Assembly: GCA_028819295.1 (NCBI GenBank)
Contig: JAPPMA010000038.1
Coordinates: 1-52,668 of the forward strand
Reading direction: 5' to 3'
DNA length: 52,668 bases
Origin: a bacterium
GTDB lineage: Bacteria; Actinomycetota; Acidimicrobiia; Acidimicrobiales; Bin134
Shown here piece by piece: positions 24,365 to 33,069 of the stretch. The notes under the pieces are model-generated. The model had not been told where the DNA came from and did not search any database. It was given only the letters and a program-made list of their open reading frames with translations. Both the position numbers and the translations under genes were made by a program. Every line of letters starts with the position of its first letter. Position 1 is the stretch's first letter.

Positions 24365-25552
24365 TCACACCCCGTCAGAAACTGCCGTGCCCGCGGGCCA
24401 GTGTTGGCGGTAGCGCTGCACCAGCCAGCGGTTGAACTGCACGTGGCTTTCCTCCTGCCAGGAGTATCGGCCCCGTACCGCGAAGCGGGACCGCAGCCCT
24501 CGCTGCACCTTGGTGGTGGCGTCCTGGTCTTGGGCCACAAACACTTGAACGCCGTCGTCGCTGGCCTGGAACAGGTGGTCGAACATCGGGTGCTCCATGG
24601 AGGTGGGATGCAGCAGATAGCCGATCTCCACGTCGATGGTCTCGGCCGAGGTCGGCCGCACGATAAAGAAGAACGCCATGTCGGGGGCGGTACCGAAGCA
24701 CAGGGTGGGCGGGACCAGCGCGAATGTCGACCGCCACCGCTCCTCTTCGGTGAGCTTGGGAAACACCGGCAACAGGGCTTTGCGGGTGGCGTTGAACCCG
24801 CCGTCGATGTGGGTGTAGCCGTTTTCCCGGAAGATCACGTTGGAGTCATCCGACCACGGCACCGGGAACCGGGACATCTCCGAGGGGCAGAAGTCCTGGA
24901 TCACCTGGTGGAGGCGGTTGGCGTGGTAGCCGTCGTTGAAGTTCTCGAACATGACCTTCCAATTCCAGGGCAGGTCTTCGAGCGTGAAGGTGCCGGGGCA
25001 CACGCAGTTGTCGAGCTCGTAGTTGGCGAGGTAGGGCTCATACCGCTCCAGGGAGGGGGCCAGCGGCGGGGCGTCGGGGTTGAAGTTGACGAAGATGAAC
25101 CCGTGCCACAACTCCACGGCCAAGTTGGGCAGGCCCCAGTCGTCGTTGTCGAAGCCCTCGGTTTGCTCCATCGCCGGGGCGCCCATCAAGCGGCCGTCCA
25201 GTCGATAGCTCCAGTGGTGGTACGGGCATCGGAATGAGCGGCTGTTGCCCTCTCCCTCCACCACCTGCATGCCCCGATGGCGACAAATGGCCGAGAACGC
25301 TCCGATTGCCCCGTCTCTTTGGCGGGCCACGATGATGGGCTCGGTACTGACCGTGGCGGTGAACCAGTCACCGGCCTCGGGAATGCGACTGGCCACCCCC
25401 ACGCAGCACCATTCGTGCTCGAACAGCGCCCGACGCTCGAAGGCCAAGAACTCCTCTGACGTGTAGATCTCAGGTGGAAGGGTCACCGCCGTGGCCACGT
25501 CGGTGATCGAATCCTTGAACGAAGCCAGCAACTCGCCGGTCAACATGGTCAT
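24365..25552 (-). CDS. Rieske non-heme iron oxygenase, alpha subunit
   Basis: This 395-residue aromatic-ring-hydroxylating-type oxygenase has a Rieske [2Fe-2S] site with CRHRG and CPYHHW, the Cys-x-His and Cys-x2-His pairs. Its catalytic-domain iron site ENFNDGYHANRLH has the two His and neighbouring Asp. The length is normal for alpha subunits. No beta subunit, ferredoxin or reductase gene is nearby, so it must use electron carriers from elsewhere. It is the last gene of a tight operon and starts 4 bp after the CoA-ligase stop. The substrate is unknown. Confidence 0.9.
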   Translation of the reverse strand: MTMLTGELLASFKDSITDVATAVTLPPEIYTSEEFLAFERRALFEHEWCCVGVASRIPEAGDWFTATVSTEPIIVARQRDGAIGAFSAICRHRGMQVVEGEGNSRSFRCPYHHWSYRLDGRLMGAPAMEQTEGFDNDDWGLPNLAVELWHGFIFVNFNPDAPPLAPSLERYEPYLANYELDNCVCPGTFTLEDLPWNWKVMFENFNDGYHANRLHQVIQDFCPSEMSRFPVPWSDDSNVIFRENGYTHIDGGFNATRKALLPVFPKLTEEERWRSTFALVPPTLCFGTAPDMAFFFIVRPTSAETIDVEIGYLLHPTSMEHPMFDHLFQASDDGVQVFVAQDQDATTKVQRGLRSRFAVRGRYSWQEESHVQFNRWLVQRYRQHWPAGTAVSDGV

Positions 25553-25556
25553 GTGG

Positions 25557-27056
25557 TCACCCCCTTGTCGCCTCCACCTCTTGTCGTAGCAGGAATTTGC
25601 GGATTTTTCCCACGCTGGTTCGAGGCAGCTCGTCCATCAGCGTAAACGACCGGGGGAGTTTGGCCTTGGCCAGCCGCTCTTGGCACCAAGACGACAGATC
25701 TTCATGGGTTGGGGGTGTGGCGTGGTCGGCGGGGACCACAAAGGCCACCGGCACCTCGTCGCGCATCGGGTCGGGCGCGCCCACCACCGCGGCTTCCAAT
25801 ACCGCGGGGTGGCTGGCCAGCACCGACTCCACCTCCACAATGGAGACGTTTTCCCCCGCCACTTTGAGCACATCGGAGTGCCGGCCGTCGAAGTAGTGGC
25901 GACCATCAACTTCGACGCGGGCTCGGTCGCCGGTGCGGAACCAGCCGTCGTTTGTGAACGAGGCCGCGGTGGTTTCTGGATCGTCCAGGTAGCCGGCGAA
26001 CAACGTCGAGCCGGGCTGTCCCCCGACCAGTACTTCGCCGTCGCGCACGATCACCTGGCAGCCGGGGGTGACCTCTCCCATGGAGAACGGCACGGGGTTG
26101 TCGGCCGGCTCGGTAAGCACGGCGGGGATGGTCTCGGTCATGCCGTAGAGCTGGCGGGGCCGGCATCCGAACCAGGCGGCCAGGGTTTCGTACTGATCGT
26201 CGGCAATGTTCTGGGCGTACCAGCAGTGGCGAAGCCCTGCCCCGTCGACCGGAGCGCCCCGGGCCAGGATCATCCGCATCGGGGCGGCGAACAGGCTGGC
26301 GCAGGTGGCGTGATGGCGGGCGGCCTGGGCCAGAAACCCGCTAGCAGTAAAGGAGGGCATCAGAGCTACTGAGGCCCCTGTCCAGATGGCCGAGGCGAAG
26401 GAGTAGTACTGGGCGTTGGCGTGGAACAGGGGCAGCACCACCAACTGGCGGTCGTCAGGGGCCAGATCGGCCCGCTCGGCCATGACCTGTCCGCAAAAGG
26501 CGTAGTTGGCCTGGGTAATCTCCACCCCCTTGGGACGCCCGGTGGTCCCCGAAGTGAACATCACCGCTGCCCGGTCCCCAGGCTCCACTGCGGGCCAGTC
26601 CACCTGAGCGGTTCCCGTGAGCGCGTCGAGATTGCCGCCGGCCTCGTCCACCTCAGTGATGGCCAATTGGGAGCTGACTTCCGCGGCCTGGCGGTAGATC
26701 TCAGCCCGGTCGGTGGCGCAAAAGCCGGCCCTTGGCCGGGTGCGCTCGATGTGGTCGGCCAACTCCGGCACCCTGCCCATGGGATCGGACGGCACGATCC
26801 ACACCCCCAGCCGATTGGCGGCCAGCCATAGAGCCACGAACGCCGGGGTATTGGTCAGGGCCAAATGAACCGGGTCACCCGGGGCTACCCCTCGCTGGAT
26901 CAGCCCGGCAGCGACATCGGTGATGGCGGCGTCGAACTGCTCGTAGGTCCAGGTTGCGACGGTCCCGTCGGGTCGTTCGAAGACCAAGAAAACGGCATCG
27001 CCGCCACGTTCGACCGCTCGTTCCCAAACGGACGAGAACGTGACCAGATCAGCCAT
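25557..27056 (-). CDS. AMP-dependent acyl-CoA ligase
   Basis: This 499-residue ANL enzyme has FTSGTTGRPKGVEIT, LYGMTETIP, RTGDRARV and the C-terminal RTSVGKIRKF with the catalytic lysine. It should activate a carboxylic acid as its CoA thioester. ATG 27056 overlaps the hydantoinase B stop by 8 bp; a start 20 codons earlier lies deeper inside that gene and is less likely. The tight packing with hydantoinase and Rieske genes suggests it acts on an acid made or used in the same pathway. Confidence 0.85.
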   Translation of the reverse strand: MADLVTFSSVWERAVERGGDAVFLVFERPDGTVATWTYEQFDAAITDVAAGLIQRGVAPGDPVHLALTNTPAFVALWLAANRLGVWIVPSDPMGRVPELADHIERTRPRAGFCATDRAEIYRQAAEVSSQLAITEVDEAGGNLDALTGTAQVDWPAVEPGDRAAVMFTSGTTGRPKGVEITQANYAFCGQVMAERADLAPDDRQLVVLPLFHANAQYYSFASAIWTGASVALMPSFTASGFLAQAARHHATCASLFAAPMRMILARGAPVDGAGLRHCWYAQNIADDQYETLAAWFGCRPRQLYGMTETIPAVLTEPADNPVPFSMGEVTPGCQVIVRDGEVLVGGQPGSTLFAGYLDDPETTAASFTNDGWFRTGDRARVEVDGRHYFDGRHSDVLKVAGENVSIVEVESVLASHPAVLEAAVVGAPDPMRDEVPVAFVVPADHATPPTHEDLSSWCQERLAKAKLPRSFTLMDELPRTSVGKIRKFLLRQEVEATRG

Positions 27057-28668
27057 CTGGATCTTCAGGCGCCCCGTAGCCTCCGCCGCCGGGAAGGTCG
27101 AGGCGCACCACGTCATCGGGGTCGAGGGTGATGCGGCTCTGGGTGGTGACCGGCTCGCCGTTGACTTGAAACGAACCCGCCTCGCCCGGGTTGCCGCCGA
27201 AGATGCCCTGCGGCGGGTCGGACAGGCGGCTGGTCACCGCGTTGAGCAGCCAGGGGCGGGAGGTGTCAACGGTGAACTCGATGGTCTGGCCCTTGCCGCC
27301 GGGCTGGGCCCCCGATCCCTCCGAGCCGGGGCGCAGCGCCTTGCGGGTGAAGCGCACCGGAGCAGAGGCCTCCACCACCTCGATGGGCACCGCGCTCACC
27401 CCCGTGGGATAGGAGCAGGCGTCCAAGCCCGGCTTGGACGCCCGGGCCCCCACCCCTCCGGCGTAGGTGAACATGGCGGTGATGAACGGGGTGCCGTCGT
27501 CGTGGTTTCCGCTCACCTGCATGGTCCACACCGCGCCCGCCCCCTCGGCCATGGACTCCTCCGGCTTGACCTGGGCCAGGGCTTTGAGCAGGGCGTTGGG
27601 CAGGAACATCCCAACCACGTGGCGGGCGGTGCCCGGCTGGGGCAGGACCGCGTTCACGATTGACCCCTCGGGGGCGGTCATCTTGATCGGGGCCAGGCTG
27701 CCATGGTTGTTGGGGATCTCCGGGTTCAGCACCGAGCGCACCGTGAACGTGGTGTAGGCGTGGGTGTAGTTGCGGACCACGTTGATGCCCCACGGGCTGG
27801 CCTCCGACGTGCCGCCGTAGTCCACCATGATCTCCCCGACATCGGGGTCCACCCGCAACGAGCACACAATGTCGATGCGGCTGCCGTCGGCCAGATCCAG
27901 TACCGCGTCGGCCTGGTACTCACCGGCGGGCAGCTCGGCGATGCTGGCCCGGGTGGCCGCCTCGGATCGGTGGATGATCTCATCGGCCAACTCCTCGATG
28001 TCGTCGAGGTCGTAGGCGTTGCATAGGGAGGCCAGCCGCTGGGCGCCCACCTCGCCCGATGCCATCTGGGCGTGCAGGTCGCCGGCCATGTGGTCGGGTT
28101 GGCGGACGTTGGACAAGATGAACTTCCACACGTCCTCGTTGCGCTCGCCGCGCTTCATGAGCTTGCAGATGGGGATCCACAGGCCCTCTTCAAAGCAGTC
28201 CCGGGCCCCCGCGCCGATGCCGTAGCCGCCCACGTCGGTGTGGTGAATGGTGGAACCGAAGTAGGCGATGGGCACAGGGGCGCCCCCGGCGGCCGGAGCA
28301 CGCCACACTGGAACCAGCACGGTCACGTCCAACAGCTGGCCCGCAGTGAGATAGGGGTCGTTGGTAACCAGCACGTCGCCGGGCTCGAGGGCCTCAGGGG
28401 GGAACTCATCGAGCATGTTGGCCGCGCCAATGGCCAGGGAGTTGATGTGACCGGGGGTGCCGGTCACCGCCTGGGCCACCATGCGCCCCCGCTTGTCGAA
28501 CACTGCGTTGGCCAGATCGCCGGCCTCGCGCACGATGGGGCTGAACGCGGCCCGCTGGAGCGCCCGGGCCTGCTCGTTCACCACCGAGATGAGCGACTGC
28601 CACAGAATTTCAAGTTGAATAGGATCGTAAGCGGAGGCTTTCTTTGGGCTTGTTGTGGTCTTATTCAT
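27049..28668 (-). CDS. Hydantoinase B/oxoprolinase family protein
   Basis: This 539-residue HyuB-type subunit covers the usual family span, from DPIQLEILWQSLISVVNEQ through TNDPYLTAGQLLDVTV and YFGSTIHHTDVGGYGIG to the C-terminal LPGGGGYGAPEDP. Relatives open hydantoin, oxoproline or related lactam rings, or act as acetone/acetophenone carboxylase subunits, in an ATP-dependent complex with HyuA. ATG 28668 starts just before the domain; an in-frame upstream extension is Arg/Ser-rich and was rejected. It follows hyuA by 29 bp and overlaps the ligase start. Confidence 0.9.
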   Translation of the reverse strand: MNKTTTSPKKASAYDPIQLEILWQSLISVVNEQARALQRAAFSPIVREAGDLANAVFDKRGRMVAQAVTGTPGHINSLAIGAANMLDEFPPEALEPGDVLVTNDPYLTAGQLLDVTVLVPVWRAPAAGGAPVPIAYFGSTIHHTDVGGYGIGAGARDCFEEGLWIPICKLMKRGERNEDVWKFILSNVRQPDHMAGDLHAQMASGEVGAQRLASLCNAYDLDDIEELADEIIHRSEAATRASIAELPAGEYQADAVLDLADGSRIDIVCSLRVDPDVGEIMVDYGGTSEASPWGINVVRNYTHAYTTFTVRSVLNPEIPNNHGSLAPIKMTAPEGSIVNAVLPQPGTARHVVGMFLPNALLKALAQVKPEESMAEGAGAVWTMQVSGNHDDGTPFITAMFTYAGGVGARASKPGLDACSYPTGVSAVPIEVVEASAPVRFTRKALRPGSEGSGAQPGGKGQTIEFTVDTSRPWLLNAVTSRLSDPPQGIFGGNPGEAGSFQVNGEPVTTQSRITLDPDDVVRLDLPGGGGYGAPEDPDG

Positions 28669-28697
28669 AGAGCTGCTCTGGTTTCTCGCTGAGATCG

Positions 28698-30797
28698 TTA
28701 TTTGGGAGGCGGTTTTTGACCGCGAACCGCGACGAGACAAGCGTCGTAAGAAACCGATACCTCCCATCCGGGACGAATGATCGACGTCGTCTCCCGCTCC
28801 TCCACCAAAGCTGGGCCAGCAAAGGACACGCCGATCGCCAGGTCGGCCCTGCGGTAAACCGGGACTTCGATCGCGTCTTCCTCTCGGCCGAATACTGCCG
28901 TGCGGGTGGATACTGGCTTAGGAGAGCGGTTGGCGGCGGTCGGCAGCGATTCGGCATCAGCTATTTCGGCCGGGTCGGCTCGGGCTGACAGGCGCCAGGT
29001 GACAACCTCAATGGCCACGTCGTCGATGGTCATGCCGTAGATGCGGCGGTATTCCGACTCGAACGCCCCCACCACCTCGTCGTCGGAGGCCGACCAGGTA
29101 TCCCCTTCTCCCACCCAGACGGTGATCTCATTGCCCTGGCCGGTGTAGCGGGCGTCGATGCCGTAGCGGAACCTGATGTCGGCCTCGGGCACGCCGGCGC
29201 TGAGCAGCACCCGGCGGCCCTCTTCCCGCAGTTCGTCCAACAGGCCGTCCCTATCAGCGGGTGCCACCTCGGCCAGCTTCACCGGCATGGAGCGGGCGAG
29301 GTCGATGCGCACCGGCGACACCAGGCTCCCGAACGCCGACAGCACGCTGGCGTTGACCGGGAACACCACCCGATCCGAGTCCAGCAACTCGGCCACCCGG
29401 CAGGCATGGGGCGGCCCGGCCCCTCCGAAAGCCAGCACGGTGACCCCCCGCAGATCCACCCCCCGCTCCACCGCATGCATGCGGGCGGCGGCGGCCATGT
29501 TCTGGCTGACCACCTCGTACATCCCTGCCGCGGTGTCGGTGATCGAGAGGCCCAGACCATCGGCCAAGGTCTCCACGGCGGACTGGGCAAGCCCGGCATC
29601 CAAGGGCATGTCGCCACCCAGAAAGGCATCGGGGTCTAGCAGGCCCAACACCACGTCGGCGTCGGTCACCGCCGGTTGATCGCCGCCCTGGCCGTAGCAC
29701 GCCGGACCAGGATCGGCCCCCGACGACTCAGGACCCACCTTGAGCAGGCCGAACTGGTCGAGGTGGGCCAGGCTGCCGCCCCCCGCGCCGATCTCCACCA
29801 AGTCGACCGAGGGCACCGACACCGGAAAGCCCGACCCCTTCTTGAACCGGTACCGCCGGGCCACCTCGAAGGTGTTGGTGAGCGCTGGCTCTCCTTCCTC
29901 CACCAGGGCAGCCTTGGCGGTAGTGCCCCCCATGTCGAAGGCCAGCAATCTCTCCTCCCCCATGCGGCGGGCAAACCACCGGGCGGCCAGAGCGCCGGCG
30001 GCCGGGCCGGACTCCACCAGCCGGATCGGGGCGGCAGCAGCGTCATCGGCCGACACCACCCCGCCATTGGACAGCATCATCAGCACCGAACCGCCGAACC
30101 CCTCGGCTGACAGCCACTTCTGAAGCTCGTCCAGATACGGGCCAATGATGGGCATGGTTGCCGCGTTGCAGGCCGCGGTGATCATGCGGGGGTACTCCCT
30201 GATCTGCGGCGAGATATCGGCCGAGGCGCACACTGGCACTCCCAGCTCCCGGCGCAGCTCATCAGCCAGAAGCCGCTCGTTGGCCGGGTTGACGTAGGAG
30301 TTGAGCAGGCATACCGCCACCGATTCGACGCCGGCGGCCTCCAGCCCTCGCACCAGCGCGGCCATGCTGGCCGCCGACGGAACCACCAGCACCTCCCCGG
30401 TGGCCGCGGTGCGCTCGTCGATCTCGAAAGTTAGCTCCCGGCTGATGGGCGGATCGGGAAACTCGATCTGGAGGTCGTACATGTCGTAGCGGTGCTCGTC
30501 GCGGATCAACAGGGTGTCGCCGAAACCGGTGGTGGTGACCAGGGCGGCCCGACCGGTCTTGTTCTCAATGAGGGCATTGGTGATGAGCGTGGTGGCGTGG
30601 ACGATGGGAGCAGTGATCTCTCCGGGAGCTACCTCAGCTCGCCGCAAGAGCTGGCCCACCGCGGCCTGCACCCCCTCGAGGGGGGCGGCCGGAGTGGTGA
30701 GGGCTTTGTTGACGGTTACATCACCGGTGGCGGCGTCCAACAGCACCGCATCGGTGAACGTCCCCCCGATGTCAACGGCCAGCCGCCAGTCGGACAT
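28698..30797 (-). CDS. Hydantoinase A/oxoprolinase family protein (ATP-dependent)
   Basis: This 699-residue HyuA-type subunit has two actin-like ATPase signatures, AVDIGGTFTDAVL at the N-terminus and LLAFDMGGTTAKAAL in the middle. The family loop GPACYGQGGDQPAVTDADV and the C-terminal subdomain are also present. It uses ATP to drive ring opening or carboxylation together with HyuB. It lies between the cupin (3-bp gap) and hyuB. No third small subunit of the acetone-carboxylase type is present, so hydantoinase/oxoprolinase-like chemistry is somewhat more likely. Confidence 0.9.
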   Translation of the reverse strand: MSDWRLAVDIGGTFTDAVLLDAATGDVTVNKALTTPAAPLEGVQAAVGQLLRRAEVAPGEITAPIVHATTLITNALIENKTGRAALVTTTGFGDTLLIRDEHRYDMYDLQIEFPDPPISRELTFEIDERTAATGEVLVVPSAASMAALVRGLEAAGVESVAVCLLNSYVNPANERLLADELRRELGVPVCASADISPQIREYPRMITAACNAATMPIIGPYLDELQKWLSAEGFGGSVLMMLSNGGVVSADDAAAAPIRLVESGPAAGALAARWFARRMGEERLLAFDMGGTTAKAALVEEGEPALTNTFEVARRYRFKKGSGFPVSVPSVDLVEIGAGGGSLAHLDQFGLLKVGPESSGADPGPACYGQGGDQPAVTDADVVLGLLDPDAFLGGDMPLDAGLAQSAVETLADGLGLSITDTAAGMYEVVSQNMAAAARMHAVERGVDLRGVTVLAFGGAGPPHACRVAELLDSDRVVFPVNASVLSAFGSLVSPVRIDLARSMPVKLAEVAPADRDGLLDELREEGRRVLLSAGVPEADIRFRYGIDARYTGQGNEITVWVGEGDTWSASDDEVVGAFESEYRRIYGMTIDDVAIEVVTWRLSARADPAEIADAESLPTAANRSPKPVSTRTAVFGREEDAIEVPVYRRADLAIGVSFAGPALVEERETTSIIRPGWEVSVSYDACLVAVRGQKPPPK

Positions 30798-30800
30798 AGT

Positions 30801-31184
30801 TCAGCCTGCGAGCAGGTCGTCGCGGGGCGGGGCGAACACGTCGAGTATCCAGCACTCGCCGTACTCGTCATCGCCGATGAACACCGAGTCACCGTGCCAC
30901 ACCCCCTTGGGCGCGATATAGGCCTCGCCCTCGCCCAGCACCACCCGCTCGGTGCTGTCGGGATCGTCGTTGATGCGGAAGTCGAGCTTGCCTCGAACGA
31001 TGATGCCGAGCTGTTCGTGGTCTTCATGGCGGTGCAGGAACGACCCAGTGGCCCCACCGGCGATGCGCCAAAAGCAGAGCTGAAGGCCGTCTCCGGTTAT
31101 GACCCGCCGACGGAAGCCATCCCGATCGGTGTCCACGAACAGGTCGTCTTCGTAGAAGTAGCAGTACTGGTTGGTGAAGTTCAT
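30801..31184 (-). CDS. Cupin-domain protein
   Basis: This 127-residue single-domain cupin has motif 1 ligands in SFLHRHEDHEQLGIIVRG and a shortened motif 2 around PKGVWHG. The three His and one Glu for a metal are plausible. Small cupins can be dioxygenases, isomerases or binding proteins, so the activity is not predictable. It sits 3 bp before hyuA and 5 bp after the VOC gene, clearly in the same operon, and is probably an enzyme of that pathway. Confidence 0.8.
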   Translation of the reverse strand: MNFTNQYCYFYEDDLFVDTDRDGFRRRVITGDGLQLCFWRIAGGATGSFLHRHEDHEQLGIIVRGKLDFRINDDPDSTERVVLGEGEAYIAPKGVWHGDSVFIGDDEYGECWILDVFAPPRDDLLAG

Positions 31185-31189
31185 GGCGG

Positions 31190-31672
31190 TCAGTCGTCCG
31201 CGGCCAGCGCGGCAAAGCGGCGCTGCTCCTCAGCAAGATTCAGCGGCCGGATGATGGCCTCGTTCTCCTCGTCGCCCCAATGCTCGGCCGGCACCAGCCA
31301 CATCACCTCGAACTCCAGTCCGTCGGGGTCTTTGGCGTAAAGGCTTTTGTTGGCCCCGTGGTCGCTCTCGCCGTAGAGAGCGCCCGCATCCACTAGCCGC
31401 TGGCGGATGTCGACCAACTCCTCCAGGGTGGGCACCTCCCAGGCAATGTGGTACATCCCCACCGAACGACGCCCGGCCGCCGACGGCTCAGCCCCGTCGC
31501 CGATGGAAAAGAAGGCGATGTCGTGGTGGTTCTCCGACGCCGGGGCCCGCATGAACACGAACTGCCCCGGCTCGTCGATCACCGTTTCGAATCCCAGCAC
31601 CTTGGTGTAGAACTCCTGCTGACGCCGGGCATCCCGCACATACAGCACCGCATGGTTCATCCCCGTGATCAT
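31190..31672 (-). CDS. VOC-family protein (glyoxalase/extradiol dioxygenase-like)
   Basis: This 160-residue single-module vicinal-oxygen-chelate protein has metal ligands that fit a His-His-Glu set: GMNHAVLYVRD, MYHIAWEV and DGLEFEVMW. This arrangement occurs in type I extradiol dioxygenases and in glyoxalase-like isomerases. ATG 31672 is chosen over one 12 codons upstream because a GGAGGG site lies about 10 bp before it. It is the first gene of the six-gene operon down to the Rieske oxygenase. Confidence 0.8.
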   Translation of the reverse strand: MITGMNHAVLYVRDARRQQEFYTKVLGFETVIDEPGQFVFMRAPASENHHDIAFFSIGDGAEPSAAGRRSVGMYHIAWEVPTLEELVDIRQRLVDAGALYGESDHGANKSLYAKDPDGLEFEVMWLVPAEHWGDEENEAIIRPLNLAEEQRRFAALAADD

Positions 31673-31725
31673 CGGCCATTCCCTCCCATCAACGCCAAGC
31701 GTATCCAATCCAATGCTGGCCCCAA

Positions 31726-31893
31726 TCAGGTAGGCACAACCTCAACCACAAGGTTGCAGCCCAGGGCCGTGAGGGCTTTGTTGACTTGGCCGATGTGAGA
31801 GCGATGGTCGGGATTTGCCAACCGTCGAATCGCGGTCTCGCTGACCCCAAGACGCCTTGCCAGCTCTACCTTGGTCACCTTTTGGACCTTCAT
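31726..31893 (-). CDS. Small HicB-like/XRE helix-turn-helix protein
   Basis: This 55-residue ORF reads MKVQKVTKVELARRLGVSE, then TAIRRLANPDHRSHIGQVNK and ALTALGCNLVVEV. It matches the C-terminal HTH of HicB-type antitoxins, ending in the characteristic ALGCNL-VVEV strand, but without the N-terminal HicB domain. An in-frame stop lies six codons before the ATG, so it is short by nature or the remnant of a longer gene. It is 53 bp upstream of the VOC operon on the same strand and could regulate it. It could also be the partner of the nucleotidyltransferase on the opposite strand. Confidence 0.6.
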   Translation of the reverse strand: MKVQKVTKVELARRLGVSETAIRRLANPDHRSHIGQVNKALTALGCNLVVEVVPT

Positions 31894-31931
31894 GGCGGAA
31901 TACAGATTTCAATGTCAGGACCAGAACACCG

Positions 31932-32556
31932 ATGCAGGACTCCAAGCTACCCCTCCGCAAGCTAGTCGTGGGGAAGTACCTGATGGCGACCAGCCGCAAG
32001 GTCATCTGAGGCCATTGAAGCCATTGTCGCCACCGGATCTTCTGTCCGCGATGTCGAATTCAGCGACGACCTAGATCTGGTGTTTGTGTACCAAAACAGT
32101 CGTCCGGCAATGCCGCGACCTCCGATCTCAATAGACCTTTGCGGATACGACGAAGCTGAAGTCACGCAAAAACTCGGGCAAGGCCACGATTACCTGTCGT
32201 GGACCGTTCGGTTCGGCCAAGTCCTGTTTGAGCGGGACTGTTGGTGGACAAGGCTCAGAGCAGACTGGAACGATCGCCTCTGTTTGCCATCAGCGGCCGA
32301 TGCCAGTGCGCGGGCCGAGAAGGCGGAATGCCTCTCGAAGGAGTTGCGCGAGGCTGGAGACGAAGATGCTGCTGGCGAGTTGCAGTTGTCGAGCTTGACT
32401 CACATTTGCCGGGCAGAACTGAGTCGCGCTCACGTTTTCCCGAAGTCGCGCCCCGAGCTAGAGGGTCAACTGCGCGAGATCAGCCAGCATGTTCTCGCTG
32501 ATCAACTCGCGAGCGCGCTAGAGCGCCGACGGTCAAGACAACGTATCCAGCGCTAA
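31932..32556 (+). pseudogene. Frameshifted nucleotidyltransferase-domain protein
   Basis: The second frame (31984-32556) contains the nucleotidyltransferase signature ATGSSVRDVEFSDDLDLVFVY, matching Gly-Ser...Asp-x-Asp. It continues through GHDYLSWTVRFGQVLFERD and ELQLSSLTHICRAELSRA. No start codon precedes the motif in this frame. A plausible N-terminus (MQDSKLPLRKLVVGK, then YLMATSRKVI) lies in the previous frame from 31932 and ends at TGA 32007. The two parts join if one base is gained or lost near 32003-32010. Such nucleotidyltransferases are often toxin or AMPylator components with an HTH partner. It could be a real frameshift or a sequencing error. Confidence 0.6.
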
Positions 32557-32604
32557 ACCCGCGACACGCCGCTAGCGGCCGGTCGCGAGTTGACTCCTTG
32601 GGGA

Positions 32605-33009
32605 TCAGGGCTGATTGAACGATGCTGCCGCGTCGTCGGGGCGCATCACGAAGAACTCCATGCCGTTGGGTCCGCAGGTGAAGGAGTACTTGTGGTTGGC
32701 CGCCAGGATGACCGAGTCCTTCGGTCCCAGCTCCATCGACGGGCCGTCGGCGCCATTGGGCCACACCTCGCATCCGCCCGACACCACGATCAGCAGTTCG
32801 TTCTGGTCATGGCTGTGGGGAGGGACATGGTAGCCGGCGGGCAAAGTGCTGTACTGGCACCAGAAACCCCCCTCGCCTTGGGCCACACGCTTGCGTCCCG
32901 CGCCGAGCTTTTTGGCCTTTTCGATCAGCTCCTTGGGGGCATCGGTGTTGGCGGACTCGTCCACCCATTCGATGTCGTCGAATTTCAGCACCTTGGGCTC
33001 TGTGCTCAT
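32605..33009 (-). CDS. Cupin-domain protein
   Basis: This 134-residue cupin has motif 1 GYHVPPHSHDQNELLIVVSG with two His and a Glu, and a motif 2 region around ILAANHKYSF. An N-terminal extension of about 45 residues precedes the barrel. It is not closely similar to the cupin at 30801. ATG 33009 overlaps the stop of a six-codon mini-ORF (see the 17-bp repeat) and is probably translationally coupled to it. It follows the enoyl-CoA hydratase-like gene by 60 bp on the same strand. Enzymatic role unknown. Confidence 0.75.
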   Translation of the reverse strand: MSTEPKVLKFDDIEWVDESANTDAPKELIEKAKKLGAGRKRVAQGEGGFWCQYSTLPAGYHVPPHSHDQNELLIVVSGGCEVWPNGADGPSMELGPKDSVILAANHKYSFTCGPNGMEFFVMRPDDAAASFNQP

Positions 33010-33037
33010 GGCGTTCCTTCGCTCATGGCGTTCTTTC
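33004..33037 (-). repeat. 17-bp tandem repeat duplicating the cupin start region
   Basis: 33004-33020 and 33021-33037 differ at one base. Each copy contains a purine-rich ribosome-site-like stretch and an ATG. The upstream copy creates the mini-ORF MSEGTP, whose TGA overlaps the real start codon (ATGA). Confidence 0.7.
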
Positions 33038-33069
33038 GCAATCGTTCGTATTGTCGCCTGATATTCGGG

